Part shown: positions 41,281 through 52,795 of the stretch, piece by piece
Position numbering within the stretch: the stretch's first letter is position 1
How the letters are laid out: the number at the start of each line of letters is the position of its first letter
From: Chionoecetes opilio
Lineage: Eukaryota; Arthropoda; Malacostraca; Decapoda; Majidae
NCBI GenBank assembly: GCA_016584305.1
Contig: JACEEZ010020519.1
Coordinates: forward strand, 111,028-175,027
DNA length: 64,000 nucleotides
Reading direction: 5' to 3'
Program-made: the position numbers and the translations under genes
Notes under the pieces: model-generated
What the model saw: only the letters and a program-made list of their open reading frames with translations
What the model was told of the DNA's origin: nothing
Databases searched by the model: none

Positions 41281-42367
41281 TTTAACAGATATGACACCGA
41301 TGCCACCGAGCGCCAAACTTCAGATCTTTCTATAATTTCTGATTGGGGCAAAGCAAACCTTGTTCTGTTCAATGCCTCAAAAACCCAATTTCTTCACCTA
41401 TCTACTCGACAAAACCTACCAGATAACTATCCCCTCTTCTTCAATGACACTCAACTATCTCCTTCTTTTACAATGAGCATTCTAGGATTATCCTTTACTA
41501 AAAATCTGAACTGGAAATCTCACATCTCTTCTCTTGCTAAAACAGCTTCTAAGAAGTTAGGTGTCCTGTGGCGTCTGCGTCCTTTTTTCTCCCCCTCCCA
41601 GTTGCTTGCTCTCTACAGGGGCCTTATCCGCCCATGTATGGAGTATGTCTCACATGTTTGGGGAGAATCCACTCATACAGCTCTCCTAAACAGAACCCGT
41701 CACATTGGCATGGTTGGTAGAGTTGTGAGCCTGCGTGCAGAGTCCCTGCATTCGGTCAGCGGTTCGAGTCCACCAAGTTCGTCCTGGCGTGGTGGCGCTT
41801 TGTATATAGTCAATAACCTTGTAGTTGGTACTTGCAAAGTGTCTAGATAGGATCAAAGTATCTTATCTTATCTTCTAAACAGGGTTGAGTCAAAAGTTTT
41901 TCGTCTCATCAACTCCCCTCCTCTGACTGACTGTCTTCAATCTTTAAATCACTGCCGGAATGTTGCTTCTCTTGCTATCTTCTACCGTTATTTTCATGCT
42001 CACTGCTCTATTGAACTTGCTAACTGCATGCCTCCCCCCTCCCACGGCCTCGCTGCACAAGACTTTCTACTCATTCTCATCCCTATTCTGTCCATCTTAC
42101 TTATGCAAGAGTTAATCAGTATCTTTACTCTTTCATCCCTTTCACTGGTAAACTCTGGAACTCTCTTCCTGTTTCTATTTTTCCACTTTCCTACAACTTA
42201 AATCTTTTCAAGAGAAGAGTAACAAGACACCTCCCGAACTAAATTGGCACACCTTTTTTTTTTCTCTTACCGTCTTCTTTATAGGGACTGGCAACTAAGC
42301 TGGCTTTGTGTTACCTATTTTTGTTGTGCCCTAGGCCAGTCCTTTGTGATGTAAAAAAAAAAAAAAG
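41281..42367 (+). mobile_element. LINE-B, longer 3' copy, interrupted by SINE-3
   Basis: The translation begins ISDWGKANLVLFNASKTQFL, then SKKLGVLWRLRPFFSPSQLL, LLALYRGLIRPCMEYVSHVW and, after the SINE, the same C-terminus as 28680-29143. The 3' UTR (TTTATAGGGACTGGCAACTA, TAGGCCAGTCCTTTGTG) ends in poly-A (42353-42366). There are several frameshifts and the copy is 5'-truncated within the reverse transcriptase. Confidence 0.8.
41694..41874 (+). mobile_element. SINE-3, tRNA-derived, inserted in LINE-B
   Basis: The tRNA-like head has TGGTTGGTAGAG (41711-41722) and B box GGTTCGAGTCC (41761-41771). A short body is followed by a TCTTATCTTATCTTC tail. Flanking 8-bp repeats CTAAACAG (41686-41693, 41875-41882) mark the target duplication. 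Removing the SINE restores the LINE-B sequence CTAAACAGGGTTGAG. Confidence 0.8.
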
Positions 42368-42882
42368 GCTAAATGAAAAGGTTCCACCCGATTAGCCTCA
42401 AAAATATCTCATGACTTAAAGGGGACATGCACAACAATAACATCCATGGTAAGCCTTGCTTACAAGATCGGATAGTAGTGCTGAATAGCATCCTGTCTGA
42501 ACAAGGGTTGCAAATTGAATTCATCTTGACCAATGTTTAGTATACGTATGTAAGAAATCCTCAACAGGAAAACGACTCGCGGTTACTCTCCCACTAGCTG
42601 CATTTACCATGTTTGGATTAGCGCTGCTTTATTGGAAACTACCACATTGACTGAGGATTAAAAAACTAGTAAAGTTTGGTCAAGGTAAATAAAATCAGTT
42701 GAGAGCAACTAAACGCACAATCGCACAATGACATGCAACAAGGCTTCATGAATGTCAGTCGATCCTTCTGAAGGTCTATAATGAAAGTAACATGCAATAC
42801 ATGCATCTCACATAGCATGATGTGAAAAAAAAGTACTTAAACTCGGGGTCGTAGATTATAGCCGTGCATGGCGTTAGCAGGA
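42368..42882. other. No gene recognised
   Basis: Unique-looking DNA without coding, RNA or repeat signal. Confidence 0.4.
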
Positions 42883-43658
42883 CCATATTTTACGGCTTAT
42901 AAGACGCTGCATCTTGGAAGACGCAACCTGATTTTGGAAAGAAGTTTCTAAGAAGAAAAAAAAACCACCAAAACTGTTGTTCGATATATAGTCATTTTCA
43001 CATAAGAACACACTCACTATTCATTATCTTCATTCAGCACTGCTCATCAGCCATTTTTATTTTCTAGCTTGTATGCGATAGTATAAGTAAGTAGTCATGT
43101 TGGCTGGCTGAACATGTAAACACAGGTCAGACGGCGGGAGTGAAAAAACCTACCGCGGCGGTGCACAGCTGCGTGGCTGCCTGGCGTGCCGATCAGCTGA
43201 GTCTGGCTTTGTCTTCCTGAGTGTAAACACCTCTCACGTCCTCCAGTGCCTCACTACGTTGCCTGCCTCCTGTGCCTCACCACGTATTGTTTGAATTTTC
43301 ATGTATGCGATTAGTATTTGTGGTGGCTGCATGTACATAAGTATACAAATTTTCATCTAATAACAAACAAAGTTCCTTATACACGCAATGGCTGTTGGCG
43401 CCAATCTGCCGGGACGGAAAGGATCCCGCCAGTACCGTGTAAACATCACAGGGTGAGGATAGATTGGTAGTTGATTTGAATGTCTTATGGTATTCTAAAT
43501 ACTCTTAACAGGTAAGTACTGAGGTTACATCATATAAGAGGCTGAATTGAATAGCTACCTAAGCTAACCTCCTACAACATTAGTCTTGGAAGACGCATGA
43601 GTGTTTTTCAGGGTATTTTTTTGGGGGGAAAGTGCATCTTATAAGCCGTAAAATACGG
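42883..43658. mobile_element. MITE-K copy
   Basis: The left end is CCATATTTTACGGCTTATAA, then GACGCTGCATCTTGGAAGAC; the right end GCATCTTATAAGCCGTAAAA, then TACGG and TA. The interior shares 43200-43390 with 31060-31239. No coding region. Confidence 0.75.
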
Positions 43659-43673
43659 TAATTGGGTTAGTGC

Positions 43674-43760
43674 AGTGGTTCTTAACCTTTTCAGAGGCGC
43701 CGAACTCTAACGAAAACTACCAAACACTAGCCGAACCCCTCATATATTGGATTTTTTTTT
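43674..43760 (+). repeat. hAT-type MITE left end
   Basis: CAGTGGTTCTTAACCTTTTC followed by AGAGGCGCCGAACTC has the look of a hAT terminus (CAGTGGTTCTnAACC). No right end was found; LINE-C follows at 44130. Confidence 0.5.
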
Positions 43761-44129
43761 TTACATAAATTAAAGAAAAATTGCTTCAAAATTCAAGAGT
43801 ATTTTTCGATAATTAAGAAAATAAGGTCCATCTTTATTGATACAAAAATGTAAGAAAAATTGCCTTAGAATTCAAGAATATATTTGGATAATGAGAAGAA
43901 AGAATGAAGGACTCGGAAGCAGTTGCGTATATAGGTCCTTGAAGAGGAGGGGAGGGGATCAGGGGTGAATCCAAAAGTATTTTAAGGAGGGGTGGGGTGG
44001 GGGGGTGGGGGGGGGGTAACGATGCGATTCTGATAAATACTTTATTTTTGGCGAATTTTAACAAGTTTTTAGATGCAAATCGCGTCAAAAGCTCAGATGT
44101 AGACGGTTCCATTTTGACGCGAATCGCGT
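43761..44129. other. No gene; G-rich run
   Basis: AT-rich sequence with a GGGGTGGGGGGGTGGGGGGG run at 43991-44015. No coding signal. Confidence 0.4.
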
Positions 44130-45000
44130 CACGGTGCGTGAGAGGGTTAATGGAAAAATGAAAAACAAGGAAGGAATAGATAAGCTGAAGGTAGAAGGCA
44201 TAGTGTATGAAGATGCATTACAACAGGCTGAGGTGATGAATAAGTGCTTACAGACTGTATCTACAAGAGAAAGTGAATTTAAAACGAAAAATATAATAGC
44301 AGAAGAAAGTATAATGGAAGACATAAAAGTAGACGTAATAGAAGTAAAAAGGCTAATGGAAAGTCAAGATGTGAGAAAAGCCCCTGGTCCAGATGGAGTG
44401 TCAAACTGGATTATGAAAGAGTGCAGTAACCAACTAGCAGGTAAGTTACATAGTGTAATTGAGAGTTCACTCAAGGAGAGCAGAGTCCTGCTTGATTGGA
44501 AAAGAGCAAATATTGTGCCAATTCACAAAGGTAGAGACAAAGAAGAACCACTAAATTACAGGCCAGTATCATAAACAAGTGTAGTGGCAAAAATGTGTGA
44601 AAAAATTGCGAAAGACAGATGGTTGAAATACTTGGAAGAGACAAACACACTCGCAGGTGGCCAATTTGGATTTAGAGGAGGAATGTCATGTACAACGAAC
44701 TTATTAAGCTTTTACTCGAGAGTTGTTTGTGTTTGTGTGGGACGATAGAAGTGCAAGAGGTCATGAGAAGAAATTGAAAAGGACAACATGCAAGAGGGAC
44801 ATAAATAAATACAGCTTCCCGTATAGAAGCATAGAAGCTTGGAACAACCTTGATGCAAAAGTGATTAATGCAAGAAGTATTCAGGACTTCAAAGGCAAAC
44901 TGGATAATAGTAGATTTGGAGACGGGACAGTACGAGCATAGCTCTTTTCCTGTATGTTACAACTAGGTAAATACAACTAGGTAAATACACACACACACAC
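44130..45000 (+). mobile_element. LINE-C, internally deleted copy
   Basis: The RT entry region (44134-44574) is joined near 44715 to the ORF2 C-terminus (44723-44941), skipping the RT core. The 3' UTR (GCTCTTTTCCTGTATGTTAC) is followed by two AACTAGGTAAATAC units and a CA/A tail. Confidence 0.8.
44134..44941 (+). pseudogene. LINE-C ORF2 with internal deletion
   Basis: The first frame (146 codons) reads YEDALQQAEVMNKCLQTVST, KAPGPDGVSNWIMKECSNQL and RVLLDWKRANIVPIHKGRDK, ending in NYRPVS and a stop. A short shifted stretch (LAGGQFGFRGGMSC) follows. After the deletion point comes WDDRSARGHEKKLKRTTCKR and SFPYRSIEAWNNLDAKVINA, ending DGTVRA. The catalytic YADD region is absent. It is about 90 percent identical by eye to the parts of 10274-11915. 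Confidence 0.75.
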
Positions 45001-45012
45001 ACAAAAAAAACA

Positions 45013-45119
45013 TGTACGAAGCAGCGCGAAACTCTGGGAGATAATGCGTGAAAGTCGGGATGGTAAGAATTTAGGACTCGGCGCGAAACTCGCATAGCGT
45101 GAAACCTGAGAGGGTACTG
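45013..45119 (-). repeat. T1 terminus (isolated)
   Basis: GAAGCAGCGCGAAACTC, then GTGAAAGTCGGGATGG and GAGAGGGTACTG followed by TA: the T1 left end in reverse orientation. It abuts the Gypsy fragment. Confidence 0.65.
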
Positions 45120-45121
45120 TA

Positions 45122-45829
45122 TAGCAACTACGTCCCATGGTTGCTCAGGTGGTGGGTATTCTAAAATAGGAGCAGGTCCTGGAGTCGTCCCTTTGTTTTG
45201 GGCACAAGATACACACCTGGCAACATGTTTTTCAATGGCCACACAAATCGTGGGCCAAAAATACACACACCTCGTGGCTGCTAGGGTACGATCACGTCCC
45301 GGATGTCCAGCCATGGGCACATTGTGCACAAGTTTAAGTACCGTCGGAACAAAAACATCACGAATAACATATTGTTCCACTGGGTCCCTCTTCTGTGGCC
45401 AATGTCAACACAGTCAACAGGAAAAATTGTGAGTAATGCACTGGTAATGATGGTAAGGAGGTCTCATCGCCTGACTCTAAGGGATAGATGACCTTCCCCC
45501 AAATTTCATGTTTGCGTTGTTCGACGCCCAATACGTAGTGAAAAATTTGGCACGTGATTTGTCTCTGTGACCGCCTCCACCACCTAGCGTTCACGCTAGA
45601 GCATCCGCTACCACATTTGCAGGTCCGGGCAAATATTTGAAGGTTGGGTTAATTAAACTCTTGGATCGTCAGATACCATCGTGCAAGCCTGCCGGGTAAA
45701 TTCTTACCCTTAAATAGCTCAGTAACGGCTGCATGGTCGGTATAGACAGTTATTGGATAGCCAACAATAACGTCTTTGAAATGTTTGAGCCCAAATTACT
45801 CCAAAGGTCTCTTGATGTGTAACTGAGTA
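45122..45829 (-). pseudogene. Ty3/Gypsy retrotransposon pol fragment: RNase H and integrase zinc finger
   Basis: The minus-strand translation near 45800-45620 reads VGYPITVYTDHAAVTELFKG then KNLPGRLARWYLTIQEFN, the RNase H domain of Gypsy pol, including the TDH motif. After a decayed linker, 45380-45122 reads VLKLVHNVPMAGHPGRDRTL, FWPTICVAIEKHVARCVSCA and QNKGTTPGPAPILEYPPPEQ, the HHCC zinc-binding domain at the start of integrase (His, His, CxxC visible). The integrase core is cut off by the T1 end at 45119, and the 5' side by MITE-K at 45830. Frameshifts and stops make it a pseudogene. No matching LTR was identified. Confidence 0.8.
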
Positions 45830-45941
45830 CCGTATTTTACAGCTTATAAGACGCTGCATCTTGGAAGACGCACCCTGATTTTGGAAAGAAATTTCTAAGA
45901 AAAAATATAAAAAACAGACCACCAAAACTGTTGTCCGATAT
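45830..45941 (+). repeat. MITE-K left end, truncated
   Basis: CGTATTTTACAGCTTATAAG, then GACGCTGCATCTTGGAAGAC after TA (45828-45829). It inserted into the Gypsy fragment and is itself cut by the T6 element. Confidence 0.7.
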
Positions 45942-45942
45942 A

Positions 45943-46336
45943 CACACAACCCTCGTTTTCCCGGACTAATAGGGGGAAGCACTGGTCCGGGAACTGCAAA
46001 CATCCGGGAATCACAACAGTCCGAGGCCATTACCAACCCCCTGACGTTTATCCTACTCTAGTATTTACTGTCCGGCAACCGCCAATATCAACTACCCCGC
46101 CGCGGACTTTTAAGTCACTTTGTTGTTGTTTTTAGGGCTGCGAGGATTCCTTGGGGAACACTATGAGCCCTGGTAATGTCCTATGATGCTATCACAGGTG
46201 CTGTAGTTGACCTATCTTCCTCAGGAAGGCACAGGTGAGGCGGATGACAGCGTGTTACGGCAGGTCACAGGTGGCGACGTTCAGGGTGAGGAGTTGAGAA
46301 TGTGGCACTACACGGTGGGAGTGGAAGCGCAGACAG
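45943..46336. mobile_element. Tigger-like element T6, left part
   Basis: CACACAACCCTCGTTTTCCC, then GGACTAATAGGGGGAAGCAC after TA. It continues into a minus-strand LINE-A 3' end (46125-46336) and is cut by hAT-like copy C. The right half does not reappear on the other side of the hAT-like element. Confidence 0.75.
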
Positions 46337-48981
46337 TAGGGTGTCCCAAGATCATAGAGGGAAAAAATTAAACATGTTTTTTTCACTTGCTTGTGTTTTA
46401 CTTCTGTTCACACATGCATAAGAAGAGTTCCTGTGAAATTAGATGAAATTCGGAGAATATTTAGGGGTCACGACAAACTGAACAATTTTCTAATAACCTT
46501 CAAAAACAAAGAAAAAACTCAAAACATCCCACATTTTTAGAAAGAAACTTATAAGGAAACCAAAACAGACAGTTTTCATTGTTTCCATTCAGAAAGCCTT
46601 CTCTTGAAGGTCCTCCTTCTTTTCCCGCCCCAAAAGTTTCCGATGGTGGTGGACTAACTGGAGGAGATACTTCTCCTGTGCGGCCGACTTCGTGGACCCC
46701 AGGTAGCGCTGGACTAGGGCGATGCCCCGCTCCGCGGCATCGTTGACCACTCGGAGGCCAAGTGCCCGTTTCCGAGCGTCCTCCTCCCACAATGCCGGGT
46801 CCTTTGCCAGGAAGCCCTCGTCCGCGTCGAGTTTCTGAAAGAAGGACCGTGTCTTCGAAGTGACGAAGGACGAGAGGGAGGGAGACATAGTCATCTTTTT
46901 TCCCTCCAATCGCTTGAGTTCCTTCTTCGAGGCGGGCTTGTCCAATGCCTTGACCATCTGCTTCTTCTCCTCCACATCAATCCTTGAGTCGAAGAAGGCC
47001 AGTCCCGCGTTTTCCTCGGAAACGTACCACAGGTGGCGTCGCAGGGCTTGTTCTGCTGCCTTGGCAACGGTTTGGTCAGGGTATGTCTTGAGGATCTCGA
47101 GGAAGAGCACGTCGTTCAACGGAGCTTTCACAGAGATCGGTGCCTCATGCCATTGCTTGCAGTACACCAGAGCAACGAAGAGGGCCACTCGTTCCACTCC
47201 GGCCTTCTCTCGACCAGTCAGCTACAGCTGGGATTTTAGCATCTGAAGCTTGAGGCAGTAGATGGCCTTGGCCATCCACCGGGCTTGATGGAGAGCTCCA
47301 GGACGGCGGAATGAACAGGTAGGAGAGACGGAGAAGTTCTTCATAGTCCTCCCTGGGATGGTTCTTCGACATCAGAGCCTCCTTCAGGAAGGCCAATGCG
47401 TCGTCCTTCAGCTTGCTGGCAGTGTCATTGGTGGTGAAGAACTCTACGAGGTCCTCCGATGTTTCCACCGTTTCTCTCTGCGAGGAATCCACGAAGGACA
47501 TCGATCACGGAGTCGTTTGAAGATTCCAATGTCAGGACCAGAGGAAGAGCCGAGGCTGGCTTCGAAGACATCCTTGAGGATCACCTCGTGGACATGATGG
47601 CGGCAGGCCAACCAAAGCAAGCTTCGTCCGAGTTCTTGCTCAATCCGAATGCAAGCACCTTGCACCATGCCAGTGTTCGAAGCCGTAGTGTCGAAACAGA
47701 AGGCGATGATCTTGTCCCTGACGCCCGCTTCGTCCACCTCCTTCAAAACCACTGCAGCCACGTTTCTGCCAGTCGAATCCGAGCTTGCCGGGACCCCAAG
47801 AAGGAACTCGGCGTCATCTTCCCCTGTGAGGAGGACGGCGATGCGGTCCTCCGTATCGTCAGAGAGGGACAGGAGGAGTTTTCTGTCCCAATGCAGGACC
47901 AACCTCTCAGGTATCTCCTGGTACCGCAGTTCCACGATCTTCTCGGCGGCTTACTCTCTCCCTGCAATTCGTGCTCGATGGACCGTGCTCTTCGAGACCG
48001 CCATACTCCCAATGTCCATTCCAAGAACTTGAGCGGTAGCTGCGAAAGTTGACGTTGCTTGCCGCACCGACAACTTCTCTCGATCCCAAGTTGAAATGAA
48101 GTTAAGATCCTTCACGGAGATCGATGGCGACTGTTTAAGTTTTTTCCTCTGGCTTCGGGATCCACGAGCCGGTGATGACGTCGTCGACACAGGACTGCTG
48201 CTGCTGCTACTGCTTTGGCTTGGGATTTCCGCCCTTTCAGTCAGCCTGGCAATGTCGCTGCCTTCACGTTCCCGGAGCCGCTTGAGTCGAGTTCCGCGCT
48301 CGACCTGCTTCTCCACCTTCTTCGCTGTCACGAGGTCAATTCCAGCCATGGATGATTCCCCTCTGACTCCGTAGGAACTCCTTGTCCTCGTCCTTCACGT
48401 CTGCCCGTTGGAGAGAGGAGGAGTGTGCGAGGTCGAAGATTTCTTGGAGGTCTCCTTTGAAAATCTCCTCATCCATACGATGTTTCGGCCTGTCTTTGTT
48501 CTTGTTCTTCTTGAGGTCATTGTACGCCTTTACCAGCTTTGATAGCTTCGTGCCGGCGTGTATTACTGTAGTTGTCGGAATCCCAGCGCGCGACCAGAAA
48601 GGGAGAACCTCCTCCACCACCGCCTTCCTGCTCCCGCTCGCCGTCTTCCCCATCTCCCGGTGGTGGTGGTAGTAGCGGAGGAGGACCTGCTCCTTCAATG
48701 GTAGCCGGGCTCCGGTGATTTCATCGATTGGAGCCTTGTCGATCAGCCAAAGATTACTAGCGGCTCTTGTTGCCATGTTGATAACCTGAGGGAGAAAAAA
48801 AGTGGAAATTTAGAAAAATCCTGAAATTCGAGTCACGTCACCTAAATGTTCACTTTGTCGGGACCCCTAAATATTACTCAATTCGCCCAAAATTTCAACG
48901 CAATACTGTTTTACTATGAGACAACCGGAATAACACACGAGCGTGCAATATTTCAAAACGTTTGCATTTTGGGACACCCTA
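46337..48981 (-). mobile_element. hAT-like DNA transposon, copy C (2645 bp)
   Basis: The ends are TAGGGTGTCCCAA and TTTGGGACACCCTA. The 8 bp before (GCAGACAG) and after (ATATATAT) do not match, so the expected duplication is missing, and the flank on the right is not the T6 element found on the left. Either a deletion or recombination joined two insertions, or the assembly is wrong here. The transposase pseudogene is on the minus strand. Confidence 0.85.
46589..48776 (-). pseudogene. hAT-like transposase, frameshifted (copy C)
   Basis: Start MATRAASNLWLIDKAPIDEI at 48776. The N-terminal part (48776-48336) has LLRYYHHHREMGK and WSRAGIPTTTVIHAGTKLSK, and a second piece (48349-47951) a serine-rich linker and SVRQATSTFAATAQVLGMDI. 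The core (47935-47444) has LVLHWDRKLLLSLSDD, FCFDTTASNTG, LLWLACRHHVHEVILKDVFE and GSSSGPDIGIFKRL. The last part (47197-46589) has HLWYVSEENAGLAFFDSR and VVNDAAERGIALVQRYLG. Four frames are needed, so at least three indels. The key Asp, His-His and Glu residues are conserved. Identity to copies A and B is only moderate by eye (roughly a third to a half in the core). Confidence 0.8.
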
Positions 48982-49042
48982 ATATATATATATATATATA
49001 TATATAATAATATATTAAAATTTAAAATTTAAAAATAAAATA

Positions 49043-49075
<33 letters not shown>
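48982..49075. repeat. AT tract and poly-A
   Basis: (AT)n, then AAAATTTAAAATTTAAAA and about 25 A. It directly abuts copy C. Confidence 0.9.
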
Positions 49076-49257
<182 letters not shown>

Positions 49258-49329
49258 CCAGTTATTGAATGATAATAATTTTTCTTCACTCCTCAGTCCC
49301 AATTCATTTGGATATAGGTTTCCTGCCAT

Positions 49330-49975
49330 ATGTTTATGGTCTCATAGTCACTGGTGACGTCACGGGAAGATAGACAACCGCTCTCGATCTCTTTCAACCC
49401 GACACCCGAGTGGAATGGTCGTGTGGAGGGAGTGTTTCCCCTGCAACCTCAAGAAGGTATGTGAGTGATGGTGTACTTATAAGGATGTCTAGTGCATTGA
49501 TTAGTTCATGACAGACTTGTAACTTATGATATGTTATCAGGGTCTGGTGTCTGGAACAGTGAGCTGAGCGGAGTGCGTGGTTGATACCCTAAATTTGACC
49601 CACGTGTTTGATGGCGGGCGATACTTGTGTGTTGCTGAGTGGAGCGGAGTTGGTGACCAGCTTGGACACCAGTATATAAAGCTAAGCCCTATAGAGCTCC
49701 GCGTTTATTTATGTAGATAGGTATAGTACCTAATAACTGAGTATAGGAACTTTTGTGCCTGTGTTAAGCCCGGGATGAGAAGTTAGTTGTTTTCGGGTAT
49801 TATTATACTATTTTTTTGATTGAGTTTTCGGGAAACCATTGGAGCTGTGATGTGATTACTGATCGTGATAATTTATAAAGAAACCCTGTTACGAGTCGTT
49901 CATTACGTTACCCTCCCCAGTTATCCTCATATATTCTTTTAAATCTTAAAAAAAAAAAAATCCCACTTATTGTGG
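49330..49975 (+). other. Possible LTR or promoter-like block
   Basis: The sequence holds a CRE-type palindrome TGACGTCA (49355-49362), a TATATAAA box (49673-49680) and an A-rich stretch followed by CCCACTTATTGTGGGGGGG and TTGGCAGCGTAATCGCC, which could be an LTR end plus primer-binding site. No second LTR or coding region is attached, so this is a guess from signals only. Confidence 0.3.
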
Positions 49976-50465
49976 GGGGGTTGGCAGCGTAATCGCCAGG
50001 TGTGTGGGAGCCCTTCAAATTAACATCTAGCCAAAAGGGGGGGCACTACAGAGGGAAAATCTTAAGAAACAACTTGGGCCCTCCCCCGCTAAGCTGACCC
50101 AAATGTTGGCTCTACGTATTATACTTACTGTCCTTAACACATCTTTTTTAGGTTTTAATGAGTGCCGATCCTTACTTTGCCTACAGGGCCGATATAAAAT
50201 TCCAGGTTCTTGAGAAAAACTAAGTCCAGCGAGATGCGCAATGGACGAGGGAGTTTGAGAAAGTAGTGCGTATCTAAGTGTAGGTATAACCTATATGTAG
50301 TTTTAAATTTAAGATCATACATGGGTTAGGTTAGGGCAGGTTAGGACAGGTTAGGTTGGGTTTAAAGGGGCACAGCACGAAGGGCTCGAGAAGGGGTGCA
50401 GGTTGGGTCTGTAGAGTTTTGTCATCTTAGAATAAAAAGGCTAACCTCCTATTCTCTTCCTATCT
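49976..50465. other. No gene recognised
   Basis: Short GGTTAGGTTAGGGCAGGTTA run near 50325-50365. No coding signal. Confidence 0.4.
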
Positions 50466-50558
50466 ATAAGGGAAATATGGCCCCGATAAAGGGCTTATGA
50501 ACTAGGGAAATTTTCCCTAGTTTAGGGATTTTTTTTTGGGGGGCCATATTTCCCTTAT
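50466..50558. repeat. Perfect hairpin with inner palindrome
   Basis: ATAAGGGAAATATGGCCCC (50466-50484) is answered exactly by GGGGCCATATTTCCCTTAT (50540-50558). The loop holds a second palindrome CTAGGGAAATTTTCCCTAG (50502-50520). Confidence 0.8.
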
Positions 50559-50689
50559 GTTTTGTGCTCCCCCACCCAAAAAACCCGGGTTTCCCACCAT
50601 GTCCCCAAGCTTGTTGGCTATAAGAAGAAAGAAGAAGAAAAGGGGGGGGGAGCCTTTGTTCTTAAGATTTACGGAAGGAGTGTATATCA

Positions 50690-51050
50690 GATATGAAAAT
50701 TAAACTAACCTAACCCACCTTTAGACTCACTAATCTAACCTAACCAAACCCATTCCCACGCTTTAAACCTTCTAACTAAAGCCAAATCTGCATTAAAAAA
50801 GTGTCCGCGACAAGGGAAGAACAGAGGCGATGCAGGTCACAAGAGGAATAAGAGTGTGGCGGACGTAAACACTGTCTCTCCTGTTTATAGGGAAAAAACA
50901 ACATGTCATTATCTCCAAAAGTAATAATTTGCGACGGAAGCTCAGAGAGAATGTTTCCCAGAATCCAAAAAGGTAAACAGAAACCATACTCCCAATATGT
51001 AGGTAATTTCGGTCCTAGTGTAAAATAATACCAAACGAGTCAGTGTCTCA
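50690..51050 (-). repeat. Repeat shared with 24840-25300, inverted
   Basis: AACCTAACCCACC, CTAACTAAAGCCAAATCTGC and ATAATTTGCGACGGAAGCTC are the reverse complement of the blocks near 25080-25150 and 24950-24970. It is non-coding. Confidence 0.6.
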
Positions 51051-51904
51051 GAAAATGACCGTGCCAGTCCTCGTCTATTTTTTTCCCCCCACTTAATCAT
51101 TTTGGCCGAAATTAACGGTAGATTTTCGGTAGTACATGTAATGCCATTATTATCAATGGGTTTTTATTCCAGTTTTACACCCAATTTTTACTGGAAAAAT
51201 TTACCCTCAATTGCTCCATGGGAAATGGGTTTTAGAATACTCATAATGAAGAAAATCTAACATGATAATGTAGGTTAGATTCCCAAGACTTGTAAGCCGA
51301 CTACCGAAATAATACTCAATAAACCATATTATAATTTGGGAAAGGAGGCGGGAGGTACTGGCCATTGATGGTACTCACATGTGGGGGCCCGAAGGAAGGA
51401 ATCAGTTTTGGCGGACGATGTACCGGGGGCCCGTTCTCTCCTGGTGTGCCTTGACCTCTTTCTCTGCCTGGGTGTAGTGTGAGGCAATAAAAGTTGCCTT
51501 GTTGTAGGAAAGTTTGCCCTGATGGGCTGGAGGCAAGTCGCCATCTTGGCCTTGGTAACACAGTCACTACTAACCGCCTTCCCGCTACACAGCAACAACA
51601 ACCATCCCTATTTCATATCACACCACCCCCTCAAACTCAATACATGCACCAAATGAGTTGCTTTATTTTCTTCTGTTGTTTTTTAGTATCTAGGTATTGT
51701 GTTTTGTTATTATGTACCGGTACGAAGTCAGAGTAATTAATCATAATTGCCATTATACAATTTACTTCTCTACTCAAGTGTAATCATAGTAATTACATTA
51801 CATATCATATTAGTATACAAGCATATCAATACCGTCCACTAATTTATTGCAATGATAAAAAAATAAATGTTTACTACAATGTTGCCAGATAGTCATAATC
51901 TTGA
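51051..51904. other. No gene recognised
   Basis: 51110-51290 carries the repeat also seen at 6215-6310 in inverted orientation (TTGCTCCATGGGAAATGGG). 51330-51600 has two overlapping minus-strand frames without recognised domains. Confidence 0.4.
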
Positions 51905-52290
51905 TCTTGATATTACAGGCGCTGTACTTTGTTTTTGAGCTTGATTTGGGATTCACCAGTGGATGCTGTCCGTGAAGCCTTTGGTCCGGCGTTCTCCCTT
52001 ACTCGCAATCTGTTGAGACTGGGATATAAGCAAAAGGGGGAAGCAAAACTAGGGGTTTCATTTTTCCCTCATTCCTCTCCCATCATCACATTCATACGGA
52101 GTCCCCCATCACTGAGGGTCCCCCTGCCGCCCATCAAGAACTCTTTTACACTTTCAGCCACACGACTGTCACTCCATTCAGCACACAACCCCAGCAGGTA
52201 CTCCATCTGCTTATCCACACTCCTGTCTCTCATCTCTCTCCATTCTTCTACTCCGACCTCTCCTACCACCACCTCCAATTAACGTACATC
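51905..52290 (-). repeat. LINE-D 3' segment, inverted
   Basis: The minus-strand frame reads VVVGEVGVEEWREMRDRSVD, then KQMEYLLGLCAEWSDSRVAE, followed by the shared non-coding part (GCCTTTGGTCCGGCGTTCTC). Confidence 0.65.
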
Positions 52291-52795
52291 TTTGTTCTAG
52301 CATACTCATACCGGTACCATTCACATTCCAGCATCAAGTGTTCCAGTTTCATCCACTCCTTGTCATGGGGGGGTGGAGGACTTCTTACTCCTTCTTCTTA
52401 TCTTCTCTCTTCTCTTTACTCTTTCTTGCTGTTGAGATATTCTGAGGGGGATTCCTGAAGGGACAGTCTTAATTGGTCAAGGGGGAGATTACGGAGTGCC
52501 CTGGTGATAGAGACTTGCATGTGACCGTTGATGGAGCCACGTGATACTTCTATGGGGAATTCTGTGTGGACCCGACAGAGGCTTCACGTACATTGCCCTG
52601 GGCCACAGATACCTTTTGAAATTCCGCCAGTTTGTCCTTCCAACAGGCATCGGACTCAGGCTGGTAATTCATAATTCGGAAATAAATAAAATAGTTGTAT
52701 TGGGTTACGATGGGAGGAAGGACAAGACCAGGGCGATGGTGCCCGACAGCTATGGGAAACTGGACCCAAGGTTGATCAGGGAGGAGCATGTGTCA

